Below, piece after piece: positions 1 through 5,908 of a stretch of 8,174 nt of DNA. The translations under genes were made by a program, and so were the position numbers. Source of the stretch: Spirochaetaceae bacterium (GTDB lineage Bacteria > Spirochaetota > Spirochaetia > Treponematales > Breznakiellaceae); contig JAITHF010000034.1 of NCBI GenBank assembly GCA_031280115.1, positions 1 through 8,174 on the forward strand, written 5' to 3'. Positions within the stretch are counted from its first letter, which is position 1. Each line of letters opens with the position of its first letter. The notes beneath the pieces are model-generated. The model saw nothing but the letters and a program-made list of their open reading frames with translations, made no database searches and was not told where the DNA came from.

Positions 1-786
1 TTTGTTTAAGTCGCTTTGCAGTTTAACTTCCCAGACATCCAGCTTTTTCTTAATGGTTTCGGCTTCGTAGCTTTCCCCCAAGATAATGTGCAGGCGGCGC
101 AAGGCGTTCATAAAGTTAAGGCTCATTTGAAAATCGTTTATATGATCGGTGGACTGCTCATAGCGCTCCCGGTACCGGTCTGCCGCGTCGTTAAGGAGCT
201 TCTTCACGAGCCGCAAATGGTAGACGGTAGGTTCGTAGTTTATAGAGCGGGGGTCTGTATTCGCGTTTATATTTTTTAAATCCAAGATATTTTTGGTTAT
301 TGCCGCGAACCGCCCTTCGACTTCCACAAAAGACCACTTCCATTTTGAGTTTTCCCGGAAAGAATTTTCAAAAAGCTGTATGGTTAACCCCATTTTCCGG
401 ACCAGGCGATACCGTTCCGCAGAATTGACCGTGTCCAGCGCTGAAACCCGTTCTTCATAGTCCGAGAAAGGCGCGTCCACATAGCCTGATACCAGTTCTT
501 CAAGGTACCCAAGACCTTTATTGATGGATTTTCTTGCTTCTCCAAGGGCGTCTTCGTTATTTTTTTTCAAAATAGCCTGTGAAACCGTATTCAGAATAAT
601 ATGATACGAGGTAAGATTAAACATCCCGTCAGCAAGATTAAGGCGCTTTGTTACCGCGTTTTCAGGGTTCTGCTGTATTTCCTGCAAGGTCTGTTTTTCC
701 CATTTCAAGATCCGGTCTATCGCCGCCTTATGGGTTTTTATCTTTTCTAAATACTGGGAACGCACTCCGTCAGAGTCTTTAGCCAT
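1..786 (-). CDS. Uncharacterised helical protein, N-terminal 262 residues (runs off left edge)
   Basis: An open frame runs from an ATG at 786-784 to the window edge without a stop, giving at least 262 residues (starts MAKDSDGVRSQYLEK). The start is supported by a purine-rich ribosome binding site (AAGGAAGAAG) just upstream on the minus strand. The protein is rich in Glu, Lys, Arg, Asn and Leu and reads as mostly alpha-helical. I see no signal peptide, membrane segment, nucleotide-binding motif or cysteine pattern, so it is probably cytoplasmic. I recognise no domain. It lies downstream of recN on the same strand, 142 bases away, where treponemes are remembered to carry a conserved hypothetical gene (TP0443 in T. 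pallidum, from memory), so it may be a lineage-specific conserved protein. Third positions are less GC-rich than in recN, but the frame is clearly coding. Function unknown; the C-terminus is not visible. Confidence 0.85.
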   Translation of the reverse strand, partial: MAKDSDGVRSQYLEKIKTHKAAIDRILKWEKQTLQEIQQNPENAVTKRLNLADGMFNLTSYHIILNTVSQAILKKNNEDALGEARKSINKGLGYLEELVSGYVDAPFSDYEERVSALDTVNSAERYRLVRKMGLTIQLFENSFRENSKWKWSFVEVEGRFAAITKNILDLKNINANTDPRSINYEPTVYHLRLVKKLLNDAADRYRERYEQSTDHINDFQMSLNFMNALRRLHIILGESYEAETIKKKLDVWEVKLQSDLNK

Positions 787-928
787 GATTTCTTCTTCCT
801 TACTTTCATATTTTATTTTACTTTTATATTTTCATGCTTATGTGCTATGTATGTTCATAACATAACCTTCTTAATACGTTTAATGATACGTTATGTACCC
901 TCGGCAGGTACTTCTTAATGTATGCGCC
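787..928 (-). promoter_or_regulatory. AT-rich intergenic region with short repeats ahead of the left-edge gene
   Basis: This spacer between the recN stop and the left-edge gene is AT-rich and dense in small repeats. The heptamer ATACGTT occurs at 874-880 and 886-892, exactly 12 bases apart. CTTCTTAAT occurs at 867-875 and 911-919. ATGTT-CAT-AACAT (851-863) is a short palindrome. GTACC/GGTAC arms (895-899 and 907-911) can form a 5-bp stem just after recN, but no T tract follows on the minus strand, so it is a poor intrinsic terminator candidate. A TATAAA (828-823 on the minus strand) could be a -10 element but has no good -35. The repeats could be an operator; this is inference only. Confidence 0.35.
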
Positions 929-2602
929 TTATAGAGTTCCCCCTGTTCTCGCTAATAATACGTCCGCATGGGCAAGCGCCGCGTCTCCTGCGCCGCCTGA
1001 AAGCAGGCGGGCTATCTCCTGCCGCCGCTCTTCACCGCGCACTATCGTGATGTTGGTTATGGTCCGGCCTGCTTCGCTCTTTTTCTCAACCTTAAAATGA
1101 TTATCGGCACGAACCGCGATACTGGCAAGATGGGTAACGCAGAAAATTTGTTTGATTTTTCAAATTTTTGCAAGATATTCGCCAATAGGCAGCGCAACTT
1201 CCCCGCCAATACCCGTATCTATCTCGTCAAAAACCAGCGTTTCTAAGGTATCTTCAGAGGAAAGCACGGTTTTTATAGCCAGCATAACCCGTGAAAGCTC
1301 TCCGCCTGAGGCAATGCGGGCAAGCGGTTTCAAGGGTTCGCCGCTATTGGCGGAAATAAGGAACTCTACTTCATCAGAACCCCAAGGGCCGAAGGTTTCT
1401 TTTTCGGTAATCTGGGCCGTAAAACACGCCTGGGCCATTCCCAGACGGCAGAGAATCCCGCTTACCTGCTCTCCCAGCACCGCTGCCGCGCCTGCGCGTT
1501 TGGCGCTTATGCCCCGGGACCGCCGGCACAGCTCCGCCTCAAGGGAGGCGGTTTCCGCCCTGAGCGCTTCTTGATTCTCTTCGGCCCCCGCAATCGCGTC
1601 GATTTCTTTTTCCGCCCTGTTTTTATAGGACTCCACCGCGTCTTCATCAGCGCCGTACTTCTTTTTGAGCCGGTACAGTCCGGCAAGCCGTTCCTCCACG
1701 GCTTCAAGCCGCCGGGGGTCATAGGCGAGCTTGCCGTGGTAAACCCGCAGTTCACCGCTTATGTCTTCAGCCTCGTAATAAAGGCTTTCAAGACGCTTGA
1801 AGAGGGGCGCCATGTTCGGGTCAATGGCCGCGGCGGTTTCCAAAAGGGAAGCGGCTTTGCGGGCAAGGCTGAGAACCGAAACTTCCTGTTCAAAAAAGGC
1901 CGCGGCCCCTGCGCCCACCTGGGCCGCCAGTTTCTGAAAATTCCTGAGTTTCCGCGCTTCCTGCTCCAGAGCCTCAGTTTCCCCGCTTTTGAGCGCGAAG
2001 CCGGCGATCTCTTCCACCGCATAACGCAGGAACTCAAGCCGCGCCGCCCGGTCCTGATCCAAAGCGCGCGCGTCCTCGATGCGTTTCTTTTTGTCCGCAA
2101 GTTCACGAAACAGCCTGTTGAACGACCGGACATCTTCCTCAATGCCGGCGAAATTATCCAGATACTTTCGATGGATTTCTTTTTTAAGCAGGGACTCATG
2201 GCTGTGCTGGCCGTGGAGGTCAAAGAGGAACCCCATAAACTCCCCAAGGTCCGCACGGGTTACCGGAGCGTTCTGCATATAAATAGCCCCTCTGCCTGAG
2301 CGCTTTATCACGCGCCGTACTATGAGTCTGTGGTCTTCAAGATTGATGCCCCGCGCGTGAAGCCAGTCTCGGGCGTCCTGATTTTTCCTGCCCACTGCAA
2401 TGACCGCCGAAACGCTTGCTTCGCCGGCGCCGGTCCGTATTACCTGAGGGTCTGTCTTTGCCCCCATAAGGAACCCCAAGGCTCCCACGATAATGGACTT
2501 TCCCGCGCCGGTCTCGCCGGTGAGGATGTTAAAGCCCTGGTTGAACCACAGAGAAAAGCCGTCTATGAGGGCGTAGTTCTGGAGGGAAAGCTCTTCAAGC
2601 AT
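929..2602 (-). pseudogene. recN: RecN, SMC-like DNA double-strand-break repair ATPase, interrupted by an in-frame TGA
   Basis: RecN is a cytoplasmic SMC-like ATPase that helps hold and repair broken DNA with RecA. The start is the ATG at 2602 (MLEELSLQNYALI), the usual RecN N-terminus; the 40 codons before it belong to a shadow of the NAD kinase gene. Visible parts are Walker A GETGAGKS at residues 29-36, a long Glu/Arg/Lys-rich coiled-coil middle at roughly 160-365, the signature SGGELSR at 432-438, Walker B LVFDE at 456-460 and GIGG at 464-467. Codon 481 is TGA (1162-1160). The same frame then continues without any shift for 76 codons with typical RecN C-terminal sequence, including the switch histidine in FCVTHL (His491) and VRADNH, to a TAA at 931-929. 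The total of 556 sense codons matches the family's usual length of about 550-570. Made only up to the TGA (1160-2602, 480 residues), the protein lacks the H-loop and the end of the ATPase head and is expected to be inactive. TGA is an ordinary stop in this organism: NAD kinase and RavA end with it. A recent nonsense mutation, a sequencing error or readthrough all remain possible. Confidence 0.9.
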
Positions 2603-3449
2603 CGGGGCCGCCTGACCATGAGAGTTTAGTGCGGAGGGCTTTGTAGAACACGATACGGTCGGAGGCGATGAGGCGGGCGTCAAAAGCCGCCTGTTTAATA
2701 TACACCCGGTCCCCCGGCTCAAGCGGCTCGGTTACTTGTCCATCCAATGTCAAAAGCACCCCGCTGCGCTGTTCCGGCTCTACCTCCACCACCACCGCTT
2801 CCCGCAGAGGCACCACAATCGGGCGGTTGGAGAGGGTAAACGGGCAGACAGGATTTATAATAAGCGCTTCCATTTCGGGGTCCAGAATAGGACCGCCGGC
2901 GGATACTGAATACGCGGTGGAACCGGTGGGGGTTGCCACGATAAGCCCGTCAGACCGGTACTTGCCAAGCCGCATGTACTCGCTTTCCACATGGAGGCGG
3001 ATTATCTTGGCTATGCCGGACGCGGAGATAACCATATCGTTCAAACATGAACCCTGGGCCGCGATCCGGCTGTCCCGTTCCACGGTTATTTCCAGCATAA
3101 GCCGTTTGGATGTCCCGATCTTCCCCTCTGTCCAGAGGTTAAAGACCAGGGCCCATTCGTTTGGGGGAACCGACGCGATAAAGCCCAACGTGCCCAGGTT
3201 TATCGGTAAAATAGGCACCCCCAGGGGCGCCATAGAACGCGCCGCGTAGAGAACCGTGCCGTCCCCGCCGAGGCTGAACGCCAGATCATAGGGGCCGGAC
3301 TCAGGATCAAACGCCGGTTTTCCGCTGAAGGCGCAGGAGCAGGCTTCTATGTTTCTGCGCCCCAGCTCTTTGCGTATCTCGTCAGCCAAAATCTGGGCGT
3401 TGGCTTTGTGTAGATTTATAAAGAGCAGCGCTCTTTTGACTTCAGCCAT
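2595..3449 (-). CDS. nadK: NAD kinase (ATP-NAD kinase)
   Basis: Phosphorylates NAD to NADP in the cytoplasm, the only known route to NADP in most bacteria. With the start at 3449 (MAEVKRALLFINLH) the protein has 284 residues, normal for the family. Family motifs seen are GGDGT at 61-65, NLGTLGF at 84-90, the Asn-Asp pair at 137-138 in place of the usual Asn-Glu, and the DG(L)IVATPTGSTAYS block at 167-181 followed by AGGP. This ATG is chosen over one five codons upstream (3464) because AAGGA lies 5 bases before it, whereas the upstream ATG has no good binding site. The stop TGA (2597-2595) lies inside the start of recN: the two genes overlap by 8 bases, so their translation is probably coupled. 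Upstream lies cheW, 157 bases away on the same strand, and the three genes may share a transcript. Also called ppnK in older annotations. Confidence 0.95.
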   Translation of the reverse strand: MAEVKRALLFINLHKANAQILADEIRKELGRRNIEACSCAFSGKPAFDPESGPYDLAFSLGGDGTVLYAARSMAPLGVPILPINLGTLGFIASVPPNEWALVFNLWTEGKIGTSKRLMLEITVERDSRIAAQGSCLNDMVISASGIAKIIRLHVESEYMRLGKYRSDGLIVATPTGSTAYSVSAGGPILDPEMEALIINPVCPFTLSNRPIVVPLREAVVVEVEPEQRSGVLLTLDGQVTEPLEPGDRVYIKQAAFDARLIASDRIVFYKALRTKLSWSGGPDA

Positions 3450-3481
3450 GACCATCCTTTTCATGTACTTCTTGTTATGCA

Positions 3482-3503
3482 GGCGCCTCCTTTTTCAGGC
3501 GTC
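3482..3503 (-). other. Small hairpin covering an orphan AGGAGG in the NAD kinase leader
   Basis: On the minus strand CGCCT (3501-3497) pairs with AGGCG (3488-3484) around an 8-base loop, with one more G-C pair possible beyond a mismatch. The downstream arm and loop contain a perfect AGGAGG (3491-3486), about 40 bases before the chosen NAD kinase start and with no ATG, GTG or TTG at a useful distance. No T run follows, so it is not a terminator. It may be a leader structure or chance. Confidence 0.3.
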
Positions 3504-3606
3504 TTAATGGTAATGGTATCGGAACAAGTTTCAAGCCTCTGCCGTTAGGCATGGGGTAACTGACAGCCGGAGAAGAGGCTCCTGTTTTCATGTCAAACCG
3601 CGCTCT

Positions 3607-4074
3607 TTATCGGAGATTAGCGATTTTCTGTAGTTCTTTGGGATTAAAGAGGTCTCGTATACTCAAAATAATAAGATAACCGCGTTCCTGACGAACCACT
3701 CCCTGAATATATTCGGATCCTATGCCGCTTACCATTTGAGGAGGCGGCTGGACATCTTCTTGTTCTATGCTTACCACTCGGGAAACTCTGTCGATTATTA
3801 TACCTAGTTTCATGCCGTCAATATCCAGAATAATAAAGCCGGACAGGAGCTCGTCTTCCTCGGAATTAAGAATTTTTTTGAGATGGAACCGTTTATGGAG
3901 GTTAATAATCGGGATTATTTCACTCCGCAGGTTAAAGATGCCTTCCACATAGCTTGGAGCGTTTGGAATACCTCGTATGGTTTGGACGCGGACAATTTCT
4001 TTCACGTCCATTATATTGATTCCATATAATTCTTCGCCCAGTTGAAACGTAACCAATTGGTGCTGGTCAGCCAT
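3607..4074 (-). CDS. cheW: CheW chemotaxis coupling protein
   Basis: CheW links methyl-accepting chemoreceptors to the histidine kinase CheA in the chemosensory array under the inner membrane. The protein is a single CheW domain of 155 residues, a normal length. It starts MADQHQLVTFQLGEELYGI and carries the hallmark block IPNAPSYVEGIFNLR, with the conserved NLR at residues 48-50, followed by IIPIINL. LGIIIDRVSRVV and IQGVV in the second half also match the family. The ATG at 4074 is chosen because GAGGGAG lies 5 bases upstream; a GTG two codons earlier (4080) overlaps that site. There is no CheA, CheY or receptor gene in the window, so this is an isolated cheW at the head of a housekeeping run. 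Its leader of roughly 115 bases from the predicted promoter contains the inverted repeat TAATCC/GGATTA (4123-4128 and 4151-4156) and a GC-rich palindrome near 4095-4115. Confidence 0.95.
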   Translation of the reverse strand: MADQHQLVTFQLGEELYGINIMDVKEIVRVQTIRGIPNAPSYVEGIFNLRSEIIPIINLHKRFHLKKILNSEEDELLSGFIILDIDGMKLGIIIDRVSRVVSIEQEDVQPPPQMVSGIGSEYIQGVVRQERGYLIILSIRDLFNPKELQKIANLR

Positions 4075-4193
4075 AGTCACTCCCTCTTAAATTTCCCCCG
4101 CCCAGGGCGAAGGGCCTGACTTTAATCCTTTTCTTTTTGGCTTCGGAACAGGATTACTCCATAAGACGACGCTCAGACTAATCACGTCATGTT

Positions 4194-4199
4194 TATAAT
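4194..4199 (+). promoter_or_regulatory. Possible -10 element for ravA-viaA
   Basis: A perfect TATAAT lies about 80 bases before the ravA start, on the only short AT-rich stretch upstream of it. No good -35 hexamer is present 16-18 bases upstream, so the site may need an activator or may be only the other face of the AT-rich cheW -10 region, which it overlaps. Confidence 0.35.
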
Positions 4200-4225
4200 A
4201 TAACGAATGAACCCAACATAATCAA
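4197..4225 (-). promoter_or_regulatory. Predicted sigma-70-type promoter for cheW
   Basis: Read on the minus strand, TTGATT (4225-4220) is followed after exactly 17 bases by TATATT (4202-4197). These match the -35 and -10 consensus at 4 of 6 and 5 of 6 positions with ideal spacing. Transcription would start near 4190 and run into cheW. It probably also serves the NAD kinase and recN genes downstream, since I found no convincing terminator between them. Confidence 0.55.
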
Positions 4226-4226
4226 C

Positions 4227-4242
4227 GCCCCCGCAAGGGGGC
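4227..4242 (+). other. GC-rich stem-loop in the ravA leader
   Basis: GCCCCC (4227-4232) and GGGGGC (4237-4242) form a perfect 6-bp stem closed by a GCAA loop, a GNRA-type tetraloop that gives very stable RNA hairpins. No T tract follows on either strand, so it does not read as an intrinsic terminator. It would sit in the 5' untranslated RNA of ravA if transcription starts near 4206. A second weaker stem, CCCT (4251-4254) with AGGG (4260-4263), would cover the nearby ribosome binding site. Confidence 0.45.
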
Positions 4243-4268
4243 CATTGAAACCCTTGAAGAGGGCGGGT

Positions 4269-4289
4269 ATGCTGTTGGTATGTCGGTAA
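4269..4289 (+). other. Possible six-codon leader ORF overlapping the ravA start
   Basis: An ATG at 4269 has the best ribosome binding site in this leader (AGAGGG at 4258-4263, 5 bases upstream) and opens a frame of only six codons (MLLVCR) that stops at TAA 4287-4289. The stop falls 5 bases beyond the first base after the ravA ATG (4280-4282), so ribosomes ending there could restart at ravA. The ravA ATG itself is 16 bases from that site and has nothing better. Translation of so short an ORF is inferred, not shown. Confidence 0.3.
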
Positions 4290-5908
4290 AATCGAAAATA
4301 CAGGGGATCCTTAAAGACCTGAAAAAGGGAATCTATGAAAAAGACGCGGCCATCGCCCTGTCCCTCCTCTCGTCTGTTGCCGGAGAAAGCGTCTTTCTTC
4401 TCGGGCCCCCGGGAGTCGCCAAAAGCCTCATCGCCCGCAGGCTCAAATACGCCTATAAAGACAGCAGAGCTTTTGAATACCTTATGAGCCAGTTCAGCAC
4501 CCCTGACGAAATCTTCGGCCCCGTTTCCATCTCCAAACTCAAGGACGAGGATAAGTACGAGCGGGTAACCGAGCATTACCTCCCCGGCGCCTCGGTGGTC
4601 TTTCTTGACGAAATCTGGAAAGCCGGCCCGTCCATCCAAAACGCCCTGCTCACGGTCCTTAATGAGCGGGTCTACCGCAACGGGGAGCAGGAGATTCTCC
4701 TGCCCATGAAGGCGCTCATCGCCGCGTCTAACGAACTTCCCGCCAAGGGTCAGGGCCTTGAAGCCCTGTGGGACCGGTTTCTCTTGCGAATCCCTGTGGA
4801 AAACATCACGGATATGGGGCATTTCAGAGCCATGATCTCGGCGGAGGGCGGGCTTGACACGGATCCGGTGCGGGAAAGGCACAAAATTACCGAACCAGAA
4901 TACCGGAAGTGGCGGGAGAAGATAAACCGCGTGGCCATTCCCGAAGAGGTCTTTAACCTTATGGCCCTGATTAAAACCCAATACATTCCGGCGCACAACC
5001 AGCGGGAGGAGCGCGCCGGCGCGCCGCTTTATATATCAGACCGGCGGTGGAAAAAGATAGCCCGCCTTTTAAGGGCCTCGGCGTTTCTTAACGGGAGGAA
5101 CGCCGTTGACCTTATGGACTGTTTTCTCATCCGCCACTGCCTCTGGCACGAGAAAGAGGATCAGGCGGCAGCGGCGCGGTTCGTTGAAGAGGCGGCGCGG
5201 CAGTACGGATGCGCCGCCGGCTTTGACGCCCAGGGCTTTCGGGAAGAGATCGCCTTGTTCCGGCACGAGATAACCGAGGTTTCCCAGACCGTACAGGACA
5301 CGAGAGAGGCGGCGCTTAAAATCTTCGGCAAAGCCTACTGCCGGTTCCCGCCTAACCGGTATATCAAGAAGACAGATTTGGCGGAATTTACCAGCGCGGA
5401 CAAAACCGTAACCCTCTATGAAAAGCGGGATCTTTCCACCGGCTACCTGGGACGGAACCGTCCCCACATGGCCGCAGGCACGTTCAGCATGACTGTTGAC
5501 GGCGCTGAAAGCGACCTTGAAACCATGTTCGTCCCTGCCGGCAGCGCGGCGGCGCGGACCGGAAACGGGCTGTTCACGGTTATCATTGACAACACAGAAC
5601 AGCCCCTTGAGACAATCATTGCAGGGAACAGGCGCAGGATAACCAAAAAGCCCCCGCGAAAGACTATTGCCGTCTGGGAAAAACGCGCCGCAGCGCTCAT
5701 TGACGCGCTTGACCAGTGGAAAGCCGGCATCAAAGCCCAAGAGCGCGCCGGCGGGACGGATAATTTTTTTGTAGAGCCGAAACAAGCGCTGGTGCTCCGG
5801 TCCCGCTTCGAGTCAGCGGCACGGGAAATCGAGAATCTGGAGCTTGAGGTTCGGGAAATCCAGTACCGGTACCGGCATATTCAGGACGAGGAAACTATCC
5901 TCGCATGA
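4280..5908 (+). CDS. ravA: RavA, MoxR-family AAA+ ATPase
   Basis: A 542-residue cytoplasmic AAA+ ATPase of the MoxR group, RavA type. Walker A is GPPGVAKS at 42-49, Walker B VVFLDEIWK has Asp110-Glu111, sensor 1 is Asn151 in AASNELP, and LWDRF at 163-167 carries a likely arginine finger. SDRRWKK after the ATPase core fits the sensor-2/lid region of the family. The remainder (about 300-542) is helical with a beta-rich insert near 390-455, in the place of RavA's LARA region. E. coli RavA has 498 residues, so this one is slightly longer. In E. coli RavA works with ViaA and has been linked to respiratory complexes and aminoglycoside sensitivity. RavA there also binds the lysine decarboxylase LdcI, of which there is no sign here. 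The stop TGA overlaps the viaA start as ATGA, so the pair is translationally coupled. The start is the only in-frame candidate that keeps the conserved N-terminus, although its own binding site is poor. Confidence 0.93.
   Translation: MSVKSKIQGILKDLKKGIYEKDAAIALSLLSSVAGESVFLLGPPGVAKSLIARRLKYAYKDSRAFEYLMSQFSTPDEIFGPVSISKLKDEDKYERVTEHYLPGASVVFLDEIWKAGPSIQNALLTVLNERVYRNGEQEILLPMKALIAASNELPAKGQGLEALWDRFLLRIPVENITDMGHFRAMISAEGGLDTDPVRERHKITEPEYRKWREKINRVAIPEEVFNLMALIKTQYIPAHNQREERAGAPLYISDRRWKKIARLLRASAFLNGRNAVDLMDCFLIRHCLWHEKEDQAAAARFVEEAARQYGCAAGFDAQGFREEIALFRHEITEVSQTVQDTREAALKIFGKAYCRFPPNRYIKKTDLAEFTSADKTVTLYEKRDLSTGYLGRNRPHMAAGTFSMTVDGAESDLETMFVPAGSAAARTGNGLFTVIIDNTEQPLETIIAGNRRRITKKPPRKTIAVWEKRAAALIDALDQWKAGIKAQERAGGTDNFFVEPKQALVLRSRFESAAREIENLELEVREIQYRYRHIQDEETILA

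Noticed and set aside
1160..1162. TGA read as tryptophan or selenocysteine throughout the organism.
   Set aside because: NAD kinase and RavA end with TGA at positions set by family length and neighbouring starts, and RecN has no known selenocysteine form.
1571..2299. Long plus-strand ORF (242 codons) opposite recN.
   Set aside because: It is antisense to a clear RecN frame, shows no recognisable motif, and reflects GC-rich codon usage on the other strand.
2603..2722. A 40-residue N-terminal extension of RecN.
   Set aside because: The extension lies wholly in another frame of the NAD kinase gene, and the family N-terminus (MLEELSLQNY) begins at 2602.
4227..4242. GC-rich stem-loop as an intrinsic terminator.
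   Set aside because: No T run follows it on either strand, and it sits upstream of ravA rather than after a gene end.
4193..4996. Long minus-strand ORF (267 codons) opposite ravA.
   Set aside because: It runs antisense through the ravA ATPase motifs and the divergent promoter region and has no recognisable domain.
5069..5785. Minus-strand ORF (238 codons) opposite the ravA C-terminal half.
   Set aside because: Antisense shadow of a conserved coding region with no domain of its own.
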